DNA from: Brachypterus glaber
Taxonomy: Eukaryota; Arthropoda; Insecta; Coleoptera; Kateretidae
Direction: 5' to 3'
DNA length: 64,000 bases
Assembly (NCBI GenBank): GCA_958510825.1
Contig: OY294051.1
Span: 1,240,001-1,304,000 of the forward strand
In this document: in pieces, positions 31,867-43,134 of the stretch
How the letters are laid out: each line of letters begins with the position of its first letter
Position numbering within the stretch: position 1 is the first letter of the stretch
Translations under genes and position numbers: made by a program
The notes under the pieces: model-generated
What the model saw: the letters and a program-made list of their open reading frames with translations, nothing else
Database searches by the model: none
Told to the model about the DNA's origin: nothing

Positions 31867-32424
31867 TACATATTTATCCTTCAAGGAGAGTGTTCGTACT
31901 TTTCTAAGCGTGAGTGTAGCAAATTTGGCCATCGGAATATCATTTTCATTAGTTTTTTTTTCTGAGAACTCCCAACATGGCAGATACTGTTGCTTAAAAA
32001 AAACATACTCCACCTGGGTCAGCCAAGTCCGTTTTGGGTAGCAGGGAATGGGCTAAGAACTCTGCTGCGGCACGAGTACATATATATTAATCTAATTCAA
32101 CCTAATAAGTAATACCTACTATTACATACCTAGTGTTTTTTAATTCTTGGTAATGACGTTTTAATTTTACTGGTCAGTTTCAATTGTGAGAAAAGTGTTC
32201 ATTATATTGTCGTTACGTGCATTTGAGGCACTTTAAATTAATAAAGGATTGAATACTTTTAAACATTAGAAAGATGTTTAATAGCAGAATTATTTATTAA
32301 CATAATTTTAATAATTTTAAAAGAAATTAATTGAACATGTGCTAAAAACCCGACTACGAAAAAATCCCTGATCGGTTGTTGAAGAAAATATAAAACTAAC
32401 GAAACATGGGCGAATCAAATCCTA

Positions 32425-32895
32425 TTTTTATAATCACCCGCATTTTGCATGTTCTTATATGCCCATAAGAGGTCTGTACTTTTTTTTTTCTTCTGGGTTG
32501 GCAACAGACAAAAGCCTATCGCTTAACGTGTATTTTGCAAATTACAACGTCGCTTTGAAGTTTAATTTTCTACAAAATTTAGTGTTTAGGTTATTGTTTG
32601 TTTTATTAAAATTGTGACTTGGTTACTTGCAGTGAAAAAGAGAATACATGACTATAAAATATATTAAAATATATTTTTTTCTTAGAACTTTTAAACATGG
32701 CGAAAACTGTAATGCCAACCCGAAACAAAAATCCCCAAATCAGTCGTCAAATTAAATGTAAGTTTTTTTAAAATTTAGAGTAAAAAAGAAAACATTGTTT
32801 AAAGCACTCGTTTCATAACACGTTTTTAGCGCACTAGTATTTTAGAAACTTGTACTCGTGAGCTAAAAACGTATGTTATGAAACTAGTACTTTTT
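32425..32895 (+). mobile_element. Repeat family C, copy 4
   Basis: Starts near TAATCACCCGCATTTTGCAT and GCCCATAAGAGGTCTGTACT, and ends in CACGTTTTTAGCGCACTAGT with ACGTATGTTATGAAACTAGT. The hairpin loop is shortened relative to 5106-5245. Same orientation as 14965-15468. Confidence 0.75.
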
Positions 32896-33352
32896 TTCTA
32901 TGAACTTCTTTGACTTTACGTTATATTCCTGAACTATCAATACTGACAAAACATGGAGAAGGTAAAAAATGGTTAAAAAGTTTGTTTTGTTTTTACCTTT
33001 TCTTGATATTTCAGTAAGAAAACAATCGTAAAACCAGTAAAAAGGGAAATAAATACAAAACCAAAAAAAAAAAATATTAAGATATTTTTGCTACATCCCG
33101 AATGGAACATATTGAAAATTTAACTATATTTAAACTCCTTTTCGTTTCCACTAGTCAAAGTTCGATGACATACAGTATGTTATAAAATATAATGACGACA
33201 AATATTATCAGTCGGTTATTTTTTTTAGAATCAAGCAAAATAAAACTTCATAAAACATACATTTCACAAGACATTTTAAAACACATATCTATAAAAAAAA
33301 CTTGCTGTTTTGGGGCTCCGTTTTGAAAAACACCCTTTTCTGACGGTTGGTT

Positions 33353-33513
33353 AGGATCAAAAAGTGATAAGTCCAAACTATTTTTTTTTATGATAACTCT
33401 CAATAAACTGAATAAAATGCCACAGGTTTCAAACTAAGCCTCGTACAAAAATAATGTCAGTTTTTGCGGATTTCCAAAGGTTAGCTAAGTTGTACTTATC
33501 ACCTTTTGATCCT
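33353..33513. mobile_element. 161-bp MITE with AGGATCAAAAAGTGATAAGT ends
   Basis: Inverted termini AGGATCAAAAAGTGATAAGT and ACTTATCACCTTTTGATCCT (one mismatch in 20). No coding potential. Only one copy in this window. Confidence 0.65.
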
Positions 33514-33974
33514 ACGTTTGTGGTTTATTGTTATTTTTGTAAAATTTACAATTTATGAATAAACTAAGCAGAAATTTCATGGTTAGCTGGTTTTTCTTCT
33601 GCAAATCGACTAATTAAGTAATTACAGTACTTTAACTAAAAGTTAATTACAAAAAATACAAAAACCGATTAAAATGCAGAGAAAACATAAATAATATTAA
33701 TATAACTAAAACAAATAAACCAATTATAGTTATTTATGACAGGCGTGCCATAATAAAATCATTATTTGCATCAGATGGTAACTATTTCATTATTTTTAAA
33801 TGATGACTATACATAATAATATTATACATAATTATGTATAATAAATTAAATATTGTATGTATGTTATATTGAAGAATTCAATTGAAAATATTACTTTAAG
33901 AGCATTTTTAAGGAAGAAAAAATATCAGACTTTTATAACTTTTTTACTCATTAATATAATTAGGTTCACTATAA

Positions 33975-34225
33975 AAAATAAACTGAATATTCAGTTACAA
34001 ATGGATAGGAAATCGGAAGTTATTATCCTATAAAATTGTACTTTAATTTTTGTTAAAAACACAATATTTCAAGTCCGTACGTAACTTTAGAATTATAGTG
34101 TTTTTAACAAAAATTAAAGTACACTAATTGTACAATTATTGTAAATAATAAAAATAATAATAATAATAATATAATAATAGGATAATAACTTCATATCCAT
34201 TTGTAACTGAATATTTAGAATATTT
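33975..34225. mobile_element. Fold-back family D, copy with both arms
   Basis: Arms carry ATTCAGTTACAAATGGATAG, AAGTTATTATCCTATA and TTTTTGTTAAAAACAC at the left and their complements at the right, separated by an (AATAAT)n stretch at 34145-34180. Related to 34406-34672 and the half copy at 4978. Confidence 0.65.
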
Positions 34226-34370
34226 AGAACAGAACAACACATTGTCCTGATCTGTCCCACAAGAAAGTTTAGCGGTACCTGCATCAAGATGGCCAGACCA
34301 AACACCCTGGATTGGATCAACCAACTAGACATAGACCTATAGTTCAAATGTTCATAGTCCATTTAAGTAA
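34226..34370 (-). other. Coding-like snippet, unrecognised
   Basis: Between two family D elements, about 130 bp of more balanced composition. One minus-strand frame contains VDPIQGVWSGHLDAGTAKLS and CGTDQDNVLFC; another reads MDYEHLNYRSMSSWLIQS. I recognise neither. It may be an exon relic or the core of a larger family D element. Confidence 0.2.
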
Positions 34371-34405
34371 CATAAAATTATAAATATGTAGATGCCATAC
34401 GATAA

Positions 34406-34672
34406 ATAAAAAAATATAGTTACAAATAGATAGGAAGTTATAATTCTATCCAAATGTACTTTAATTTTTGTTAAAAACATTATGCTTTAAAGTCACGTTC
34501 TTTAATATTTAAGGACGGACATGAAATGTTGCGTGTTTTTAACAACAACTAAAGTACAATTATTGTACTTTAGTTTGCTTTAGTTTAGTTTAGTTGTACA
34601 ATTATTTTATAGGATAATAACTTCCCATTTGATATCTATTTGTATTCAGTTTACTTTTACAGTGTATTTAAA
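34406..34672. mobile_element. Fold-back family D, second full copy
   Basis: Left arm GTTACAAATAGATAGGAAGT, right arm ACTTCCCATTTGATATCTAT and TTTACTTTTACAGTG followed by TA. Inside are TTTTTGTTAAAAACAT and GTGTTTTTAACAACAACTAA. The CACTGTAAAAG terminus with TA again suggests a mariner-type target. Confidence 0.6.
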
Positions 34673-34959
34673 TTTTCTGGAGAATTAGCTTAAATGGTAA
34701 GGCATACCCCTGCTAAAATCAATCTCCAGCGTAATGCGCTTACGTTACCCATAATCCTTTGAAGTAAACCAAACACATATTTTAAGTAAGCCCAATAAAA
34801 ATAAACATCAAAACATTTACCGTGCAAAAAATATCAGTTTTATTCGTCTCAAGTGAAGATTATAACCGGTACTCGTACGGGATATCCCAACATTATTATT
34901 TTGGTACCCTAGAGTAAAACATTGTAAATTGTGATTCTATTCATGTAAGGTTAACTTAA

Positions 34960-35105
34960 TTTACTTAATTGTACAATTTTACGTGTAAGTTTACAGTTTT
35001 AGATGTAATTTTATAGTTTTAAAACTATATTATATAAACATTACATGTAAAATTGTAAAATTCCTTGTAAAATCTATGTAAAATCTTGTGTATTTTTAAC
35101 AGGGT
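34960..35105. repeat. Degenerate TGTAATTTTATA inverted repeat cluster
   Basis: Repeated TACATGTAAAATT / AATTTTACATGTA motifs in both orientations, similar to 46804-46975. Possibly decayed MITEs; ends not delimited. Confidence 0.45.
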
Positions 35106-35256
35106 ATTATTCATTTTCTATGGAAATAAAAACTATCGCAGGACTCGTGTAGTTACGTATGCTTGCGAATGAAGAGCAAAAGCATAATAATGAGGAGAAG
35201 AAAAAAATAAGAAGGGAGTTCATCAAGACGTAAAAGCTGACAAAAACGTAAAAAAT

Positions 35257-35365
35257 GAAGAAGAAGAAGAAAAAGAAAAAGAAGAAGAAGAAGAAGAAGA
35301 AGAAGAAGAAGAAGAAGAAGAAGAAGAAGAAGAAGAAGAAAGCAGAAGAAGAAGAAGAAAACGAA
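35257..35365. repeat. (GAA)n microsatellite
   Basis: An almost continuous run of GAA/AAG triplets. It accounts for a leucine-rich frame on the minus strand, which is not a gene. Confidence 0.95.
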
Positions 35366-35453
35366 GAAAAAGTGTAAAAAAAATGTTACACAATTACATA
35401 GATTTTTGATATTTGAGCACAAAGGATCTGGGACACACTGTACATAAAGCAAA

Positions 35454-35582
35454 ATGTATAAAGATAAAAAAGTGTCAGGCAGTGAAGTGAATAGGTACGT
35501 TTGCGTATTGTGCAGGCACGCGAATTTGCATATAGCTAAAGTGAAAAAGTTGTCAGATCACACGAGGGGAAGAAGCATTTAA
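35454..35582 (+). pseudogene. BED/C2H2-like zinc-finger N-terminal relic
   Basis: A 42-codon plus-strand frame: MYKDKKVSGSEVNRYVCVLC, then KVKKLSDHTRG and a frame that ends at TAA. C-V-L-C is a Cys pair and DHTRG supplies the first His. Shifting by one base after Arg-Gly gives G-K-K-H-L, the expected second His (an 'H-x5-H' spacing). This looks like the N-terminal finger of a hAT-associated or CGGBP1-like protein with a one-base frameshift. Directly follows the GAA tract. Confidence 0.45.
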
Positions 35583-35933
35583 TCTCAACACAATAACGGG
35601 GTGTGTTTTTTTTTTCATTCTTAATTTTTAGTTTGTGTAGCGCAAGGGGTTAAGATGTAGGGAAAGAAACAATTGTTTCGGGCACTATTAGACTATAAAT
35701 TGCCTGTTTAAGTGGACTAGTAGTTGGGAAACAGTAAAACTTGCTTCTTTAACGTTTTATGTTAAATATATGCAGTCTGAAGATAAAACCTCGAAGTTTA
35801 CCCAGTTTTAATTTTAGTATAAAAATAATTCAGTTTATTTCAGTTTGTGAGACATTTCAAAATACTTTTAAAGAAACGCCAATGTATAGGTTAAAACTGT
35901 TTAAAACTGCAATTGTTGGTAAATTGGTAAATA

Positions 35934-36677
35934 CAGGGTGATCCATAACTGGCATGCCAAGAGGTGATTCTAGATCCAAAAATATAAAAAAAGTTCCTAT
36001 AAAGGTTGGTCCGGAAATGAGCCCTAAGGGATCTAGGGCCCTTTAAAATTGTTATAAAAATAAGGTTTTTAATTAATAACTCGGGTACCGTTTAAGCTAG
36101 AGCGGCGAGCTTTTGCATGTATACTAGTATTAATAAGGGCAATAAGTTTATGTTAATTTATTTTTTTAATTTATCCAGAGGCGTGCCCAGACGGACAAAA
36201 TATATGAGGCTTAAAACATTTTTGCCCCAAACTTTTCTATGTGTATGTTTTTTGGATTTGTTGTAAAAAATATAGATTTCTAGAGTAAAAATACATATAA
36301 AATATCATATAGTGTAACACTGTATACAGTGCTCCTACATGTAGGACCAACCGTTATCAAAAAAAAATGCCATTAAGAGGAAGTAACATTTTGTGCCACC
36401 AAAAACGTTACTTTTTAAAAGGCTATTACTCCTTTAATATTAAATTTAGGTGTTTTGGTGTATAATACTTTTTTGCTCAGTTTTAAATGAAGAATCACCC
36501 TGCAGCATTAAAATTTTATTGGTGCTTTTTTTTGTTCCCCATTCAATACGTCATCTTCGAAGGGGCGTAGGTCCCTTAGGGCTCATTTCCGGACCAACCT
36601 TTATAGAAACTTTTTTTCATATTTTTGGATGTAGAATCACCTCTTAAATTTCGGTACGCGAGTTCTGGAACAGGCTG
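35934..36677. mobile_element. TACAGGGTG mariner-like element, longest copy
   Basis: TA on both sides of CAGGGTGATCCATAACTGGC and GTTCTGGAACAGGCTG. Inverted arms of ~120 bp include GGTGATTCTAGATCCAAAAA, TATAAAGGTTGGTCCGGAAA and GAGCCCTAAGGG. About 744 bp, non-coding. Relatives at 22290, 25640, 53246 and 54415. Confidence 0.75.
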
Positions 36678-36911
36678 TACATTAAAAAGTTATACTTTAT
36701 TAGTAAATGCCTTAAAAAATAAAACTTTTTATCTTAAATTTTCAGCGAGTCGAGATATCGACTTTTAATTTGGAATCCATAAATAATACAGCTTAAACTA
36801 TCTGTTTATAATATTTTCTGCTCTCTAAATGTGAGCATCTGGGAAATTTTTTAAATGGAAAGGGCCATCGTGTGATACATCATTTTAAAGATTTTAAAAT
36901 TCTCTATTTAA

Positions 36912-36941
36912 CCATATCCAAATAAATCCTTTTTATCAGTG
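36912..36941 (-). repeat. Solo end of MITE family B
   Basis: CCATATCCAAATAAATCCTT and TTTATCAGTG match the complement of the left terminus of 12948-13191. Confidence 0.7.
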
Positions 36942-37099
36942 CAGCTGATGGTTAGTTATTTTTATTAGAACCCGTTTAGTCTTTCATAAGTTTCGTTTTT
37001 ATAGAGCACCTTTTTCCTTGCTCCTTCACCTGATTATGTCACACCGTTGTCAAAAATATAAAGTCTTATTTTAGAATTAAGTTTAAAACAGTTTTTATA

Positions 37100-37320
37100 C
37101 TATTCACAGCGCCTGCGCTAGATAAGTATAATACAGTAGTTTCGAATTTTCCAAAATTTTGAAAAATCGTCCTAGTCAAAAAACTCCTGGATACAATTTG
37201 TTTCATGAAAAAATAAGAAAGAAATGTTCGCTTGTTAATCTGTCCGTCTGTCCATCGGTCCGATGTCACGTTTTTGTGCACACGATAACTCAATAATAAT
37301 CCGATCGGCTTGAAATACAG
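37100..37320 (-). repeat. Dispersed repeat family H plus CAGA cassette, inverted
   Basis: CACAGCGCCTGCGCTAGATA, then GTTTCGAATTTTCCAAAATT, then a CTGTCCGTCTGTCC tract and CACACGATAACTCAATAATA. The combination of family H and the GTTATCG/CAGA cassette also occurs around 14095-14735, but there the order is split by a MITE, so the two may be parts of one element. Confidence 0.5.
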
Positions 37321-37547
37321 AAATCAATTTTTGACAGTTTTATGTGACGAAAGGTTTCAGAAAAAGATGTTTGTATTTTAATTTTTTTTTTCGAAAATAA
37401 AAATAAATACAGCAATTTTGTGAATGGATTCGAATTCTACGGTCAACATTTAAATAGGTTCGTTATAAAAATTCTAAAATTAAACTTAAATTATACAGAA
37501 ACAGGGCCATCCCTAAGAACTTTTAACAGTAAACAAGAGATAGCAAA

Positions 37548-38282
37548 ATGCTGCTTTTTCTACGACTGCTTTAGAATGTAAGCAAATACACACACTTTTC
37601 AAACACAGAATGAATCCATTCTAGCTCTAGATACGGTATGAATATTTCGTATCAAGTGTTAGAATGAGCACATATAGCACCATCTCTTGTTTATAAAAGT
37701 AAAGAAAACTGTAGCAAAATTAGCAAAAATATATATATTTTACCATGAAAAATTGAATAATTTAATGCAATTTAAAGTTTTGCGTTAAAATTACATAAAG
37801 TTTATTAGTTTTTCTTAATATTTGTCCAGTTTTTTATCAATTTAGTGCAAAAAATTAAAACTGCTCCATCTATTGTTAAATATTTAAACCTGATATCTGT
37901 CACAACAATCTGACATAACCTTCAATTTTTGCATTATAATTTGTAAATATGCGCTAAAATTAAATAAAAGTGTTTTTTAAGTACTGATTTGATAAAATTA
38001 TTAAATAACATTAATTGCTTTATTTAAAAATATGTGTTTTGTTGCATTTACAATGTCGAGTCACAAAAAAAAATTGTTTTTAACCTTGTCTGCAGTTTAA
38101 AGCCATACAGTGTTTCATATTTGCAGTCGAAGAAAAAGTATAGTCTACAACACGTATGGAATAGTCATTCCGCGCTCGCGGGACCGTCATACTCGCCTGC
38201 CGGCTCGTATGACAAACTTTCCGCTCGCGCGGAATATTGTCTATTCCATACTAGTTATAGAATATACTATTCTTCGCAGTAT
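37548..38282 (-). mobile_element. Repeat family G, copy 3 (with full terminal hairpin)
   Basis: Inverted relative to 9268-9905. Shares GACTGCTTTAGAATG, AAAGTAAAGAAAACTGTAGC, the AATGTCGAGTCACAAAAAA block and TTGCAGTCGAAGAAAAAGTA. It carries an extra ATATCTGTCACAACAATCTG segment (about 37890) and a ~97-bp GC-rich hairpin at 38154-38250. Two overlapping plus-strand frames of about 95 codons here (38034-38403) are repeat-derived. Confidence 0.8.
38154..38250. repeat. Terminal GC-rich hairpin of family G
   Basis: Outer arms TATGGAATAGTCA and TGTCTATTCCATA, middle arms TTCCGCGCTCGCGG and CCGCTCGCGCGGAA (12 of 14 paired), inner arms GTCATAC and GTATGAC. The equivalent site at 9300-9319 is only 20 bp, as if the interior had been deleted there. 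Confidence 0.8.
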
Positions 38283-38836
38283 TCTTTTGGTATTTTTATC
38301 GTCTTTGCAATATATTTTTAACAATTTCAACAAGAATATGTTTATTATAAACAATCGTAAAATTTACCGTGCAAAGCAAATTTATTTTACTATGCGAAAA
38401 TAATCAAAACCCGTAAAATATGTGGAAATCACGATTTTATGTTTATTTAATTGAATTTTCTTAAACGCTATTTAATTTTATTGATGATTTCGTTCTGGTC
38501 AACTACATACGTCTAAAAACATTATTTTCGATTTTAATTTAATTTCATAAAAAAATCAAATACCTAAACTGAACTCAAAAAAAAAAGTGGTGGACTTCAG
38601 GGTCCTTTCGAATAAAAAAAACTCTACAAAGTTTTTCTTGTCCATGATGGAACAAAAATATGTGTGCAAGTGACCCGGTTCCGATTGCTTAAAATGCATT
38701 TTTTGGCATTTGTTAGGCCAAACGAAAATTCTCGGTTATTAATAAACATATCGACATGGGTTTTTTACCATTTTTTAGTTAAATAGTTGCTTGAGTATCT
38801 AACCTCGCCCTTTTTCGATTTTTTCTTTTTAATATA

Positions 38837-39236
38837 ATATCGTCGGCTTACAAGTAAAGAGCACTAAGTCCAAAAACATGGTTTTGAGATATTGACAAAT
38901 TTAACTTTCACTGTTGTTTTTTAATTTTTGTAATAATTCTTACAAAAATGCACGTTTCGCCAAACAAAAACTCAGTCGCTTAGTGCAGAAACATTTGAAA
39001 TAATCTACAAGTAAAACGCACTAAGTGCACTAAGTGACTTAGTGCCTATTGCCAGATAAAATTTTATTCAAAATCAAACTGGTGCGTTTTGTATAGTGGG
39101 AACTCTCTTGGCAGTCCACCTAGAAGTTAGTTCGGTTTACCTGTACATAGATCATCAAAAATTAATTACAGTACCCTAAAAATCCCATTTTTGCAAAAAA
39201 GTGACTTAGTGCCTTTTACTTGTAAGCCGACGATAT
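38837..39236. mobile_element. MITE with ATATCGTCGGC termini, copy 2
   Basis: A 400-bp full-length copy of the 4505-4905 family: left ATATCGTCGGCTTACAAGTA, right TACTTGTAAGCCGACGATAT, perfect over 20 bp. Body inverted relative to copy 1. It abuts the fold-back element that follows. Confidence 0.88.
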
Positions 39237-39237
39237 G

Positions 39238-39540
39238 TTTGATGTAATAATTTACTATTCCTTAAAACCACTTTTGTTTGATTAACGCAGTCGTCCAACC
39301 ACTGCTTTTAGCAACAGATGTCGCTAGCTGTTATTACTGTTCCTTACAAATATTTTTCTACCCCATATATATGGGATAGATTCGATTTTCGTAGTTGTCC
39401 TTCTACCGATATGTGGCTCTGAAGAGTGCTAATAAGCACGAAATCTATCAGTCACTTTGGTTGGACGACTGCGTTAATCAAACAAAACCTTTGTTACAAA
39501 AGTATATAGTTTTAAGGAATGGTAAATTATTACATATATA
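39238..39540. mobile_element. ~300-bp fold-back element
   Basis: Left arm TGTAATAATTTACTATTCCT and GTTTGATTAACGCAGTCGTCC; right arm GGACGACTGCGTTAATCAAAC and AGGAATGGTAAATTATTACA. Arms about 65 bp with one short asymmetry. The 103-codon frame 39395-39706 spans the right arm and runs into the minisatellite. I regard it as chance. Confidence 0.75.
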
Positions 39541-39641
39541 TTTTTCTACATTTTTAAAAATGTACCAATTTTTTTGGATACATTTTTTAATATATTTGAC
39601 TTTGAAAATTAGGAAACTTATGGATCATACTAATTTATATA

Positions 39642-40815
39642 ATTTCTTAGTAAGAGAAATACGAAAATTGTTTTACCGATTTATAAATACCGATAACTCT
39701 AAATGAATATTGCATCTAAACCCATATACCTATAGATATGATAATACATGTATATGTATAATTTCTTAGTAAGAGAAATACGAAAATTGTTTTACCGATT
39801 TATAAATACCGATAACTCTAAATGAATATTGCATCTAAACCCATATACCTATAGATATGATAATACATGTATATGTATAATTTCTTAGTAAGAGAAATAC
39901 GAAAATTGTTTTTCCGATTTATAAATACCGATAACTCTAAATGAATATTGCATCTAAACCCATATACCTATAGATATGATAAACATGTATATGTATAATT
40001 TCTTAGTAAGAGAAATACGAAAATTGTTTTACCGATTTATAAATACCGATAACTCTAAATGAATATTGCATCTAAACCCATATACCTATAGATATGATAA
40101 TACATGTATATGTATAATTTCTTAGTAAGAGAAATACGAAAATTGTTTTACCGATTTATAAATACCGATAACTCTAAATGAATATTGCATCTAAACCCAT
40201 ATACCTATAGATATGATAAACATGTATATGTATAATTTCTTAGTAAGAGAAATACGAAAATTGTTTTACCGATTTATAAATACCGATAACTCTAAATGAA
40301 TATTGCATCTAAACCCATATACCTATAGATATGATAATACATGTATATGTATAATTTCTTAGTATGAGAAATACGAAAATTGTTTTTCCGATTTATAAAT
40401 ACCGATAACTCTAAATGAATATTGCATCTAAACCCATATACCTATAGATATGATAATACATGTATATGTATAATTTCTTAGTAAGAGAAATACGAAAATT
40501 GTTTTACCGATTTATAAATACCGATAACTCTAAATGAATATTGCATCTAAACCCATATACCTATAGATATGATAATACATGTATATGTATAATTTCTTAG
40601 TAAGAGAAATACGAAAATTGTTTTACCGATTTATAAATACCGATAACTCTAAATGAATATTGCATCTAAACCCATATACCTATAGATATGATAAACATGT
40701 ATATGTATAATTTCTTAGTAAGAGAAATACGAAAATTGTTTTACCGATTTATAAATAACGATAACTCTAAATGAATATTGCATCTAAACCCATATACCTA
40801 TAGATATGATAATAT
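39642..40815 (+). repeat. Ten-unit 118/119-bp minisatellite
   Basis: Units begin ATTTCTTAGTAAGAGAAATA at 39642, 39761, 39880, 39998, 40117, 40235, 40354, 40473, 40592 and 40710. They differ by a one-base gap (ATAATACATG versus ATAAACATG) and a few substitutions (GTTTTTCCG versus GTTTTACCG). Very high identity implies recent amplification or homogenisation. Each unit contains CCGATTTATAAATACCGATA. No coding role is evident. Confidence 0.95.
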
Positions 40816-41240
40816 AATGTATTTTATCTAATTTACATAGAGAGAAATTAAAAAAATCCGAAATGCATTTGAATACAATTTACAATAAACACATCTAAGA
40901 TGCTAAATTCAGATTTGCTTTCCTGATTATTAACGAACACAATAGGTTTGTGTAGATAAAAGATTATCATAATGTAACATCGCATTACCTTTGAAAAAAA
41001 CTACACACGACTTTACCGGTGTTGCATATCAATCTGTAAAACTAAGACTGATCTATTTGATTTTATTCATCACTAAACCTTTATTGCACATAATTTAATT
41101 TGGCAACTGAAAAGAAATTATGACAAGTCTTCTGATATATTCATAAAAAATATTGAAAAAATAGTTATTTATATACCAAGGGACTAAACTGGCTGTTTTA
41201 GTCCCGCTGCATTAGTTTATGTTTATTTATGTTTATTTTT

Positions 41241-41469
41241 AACCTCGTACTATTCTACTTAATTAAGCATCCCCTAAGTCCAGGACTTGTGTGGGCTAGT
41301 AGTAGAGGGAACCACCGGCTTTAATTGACTTTCGAACCAATATATCTAGGGAGTACGCCTTCGCCAAATTTCAATTATTAATTAACTAAAAAAGGCAATC
41401 GGCGCCAGCGAGGTTTGAACTTAGTGTCAACGCTATATCGATGCCTTAGACCGCTGAACTAATCTCCCA
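41241..41469 (-). mobile_element. tRNA-derived SINE, copy 2
   Basis: Inverted copy of the 23413 family. From the tail at 41241 (AACCTCGTACTATTCTACTT) to the head at 41469 (TTGGGAGATTAGTTCAGCGG on the minus strand). The B box is diverged (AGTTCAAACCTCG on the minus strand). Flanked by an inverted pair AGGGACTAAA..CTGTTTTAGTCCC on the left and GGGACTAAAACAGCC on the right, so it may sit inside another element. Confidence 0.85.
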
Positions 41470-41534
41470 ATAAAAGTGTTTGGACTTTGCAAGGGACTAA
41501 AACAGCCACGTTTAGTCCTGAGGTATATACACTA

Positions 41535-41965
41535 TTTTTTGCAGGACCAAAGATAAAAACCATGAGTCTAAAATCGGTTGTTTTATTTTCGTAATTTAAT
41601 CAAGATGCCTGTAAATTGCGAAAAGTCAGTTTCATGGCTATCGCGATTTCAATTGTTTTTTAATATGACATAAACGTCAAAAAAAATGGACGAAGATGAT
41701 AAATTTTAAGTTATGTATAAATTGTTATAACAATGTTATTTTTAAAGGTTTTCTTTGTTAAAATCAATAAATTGGTTTGAATCACTAATTTATTACAAAA
41801 CACCACCAAACCTAATTTTTGAACCAGCAAAGCACATAGTAAGTATAATATTTTAATATTATCAAGGTTGCCGTGATTTTTATTCCCTAGGGAGAAAAAC
41901 GGCAAGTTTAGTCCCGAAAATTAAAGCGTAAAATTAGGTTTTAGTATTGGTCCTGCATAAAAATA
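41535..41965. mobile_element. Possible TIR element (TGCAGGACCAA)
   Basis: TTTTTTGCAGGACCAAAGAT at the left and ATTGGTCCTGCATAAAAAT at the right form inverted ends of about 15 bp. Non-coding body of ~430 bp. Single copy here, so low certainty. The 64-codon minus frame at 41711-41905 is unsupported. Confidence 0.35.
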
Positions 41966-42064
41966 TTTTATTTTAAAAATTTTGATACATTCTTTTTTCA
42001 ACCTCATCTGGAAATATTGTGTACAAAAATGACAAAAACGAATACCTACAATACTAAAAAATAC

Positions 42065-42494
42065 TAAAGTTTATTTTTTTAAGGTATAGTTATTTTAAAT
42101 TTGCCGCTAAATACTCCACAAAGTCCGATTTACACTGAAGCATGTGGCTTGTTTTGAATGTCAACATAACCAAAATTTATAACTTTTGTTTACTTATTTT
42201 GTTTTTATGATGTTTTGATGTAAAAAAAGAGAATAGATAAATCTGTTGCTAAAAACACTTTTGTATTCCTGTAGAAACAAAATTCGCATACAAAATCGCT
42301 TTTATTCCAATAATTTAGAAGAATAAACCATTGTTTTGTTCTCGTTAAAGGCACGTCAACGTTTTACGGTTGTGTAAATTGGGCCTAGTCATTTCGCTTA
42401 CGACGCATGCGTATCTTACGTTGCTATGGTAATTTCGAGATTGTTTACAAGCGGGTAGGTTTAAAATAACTATACCTTAAAAAAATAAACTTTA
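42065..42494. mobile_element. 430-bp element with 35-bp perfect inverted ends
   Basis: TAAAGTTTATTTTTTTAAGG..TATAGTTATTTTAAA at the left and its complement TTTAAAATAACTATACCTTA..AAACTTTA at the right. The inner part carries a TACGACGCATGCGTA palindrome (about 42399). Non-coding. Confidence 0.75.
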
Positions 42495-43134
42495 ATTTCT
42501 ACTTGCTTACAAATTATATGTAATAATCAACAAAACAATTTTTAGAATTTATTAGAACTCAAAGGCACTTTTTTAAATAACACACCAACACACTAACAAA
42601 AATTCGACTGTAGTTAATCTCAAAAGTGCGTGATATAATCAGCTCTTTAAATTTTTACCGGCAATATTAGATACTGCCATCTATCAACAGTTACTTCAAC
42701 TTGAAGGCTAGTGTTCCCAAGTAAAACTAAGTGCCCATTAGGTATGTATTTTAATTATTAAAGAATTTAGAGGACTTAACGCCCAGTGCTCCCAAATAAG
42801 AACAAGGTGTAATATAGGATTAATATGTATGCATTAGAAATTAAAACTTTAGTATACAAACCTGGCGAAGTATTTTTTCTGTGGTTCTACGTCACATAAA
42901 AAATCTAGAAAGCGCTAAGTTACACCTCTAGTAACGCAAAGTACTAACCCCCTCCCCCTCAAGCGCTTTACTTATTTAAATTTGAACCCTTGGTAATAAA
43001 AAAGTAAGCTTTTCACGCAGTTTGTAGAAAAAATAATCCATCTAACATTTTAATTTGTATAAAATGTGGGTGGTCTGTAGGTCTTCCCGTTCTTTCTATC
43101 TGTTCGCATATCTCCCGCAAAGACGACACTTAAG

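Noticed and set aside
34681..34755. tRNA-like sequence (AGAATTAGCTTAAATGGTAA)
   Set aside because: It resembles a D-arm and A box, but there is no convincing B box or acceptor-stem pairing, so I do not call a tRNA gene.
35153..35452. 99-codon Leu-rich minus-strand frame
   Set aside because: It is the translation of the GAA microsatellite.
36450..36647. 65-codon plus-strand frame
   Set aside because: It lies within a mariner-like non-autonomous element and overlaps its terminal arm.
38034..38403. Two overlapping frames of 95 and 97 codons
   Set aside because: They cover the terminal hairpin of family G, which is non-coding in the other copy.
39395..39706. 103-codon plus-strand frame
   Set aside because: It spans a fold-back arm and the first minisatellite unit, and has no recognisable motif.
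39642..40815. CRISPR-like regular array
   Set aside because: The whole 118/119-bp unit is repeated with no unique spacers, and the genome is eukaryotic.
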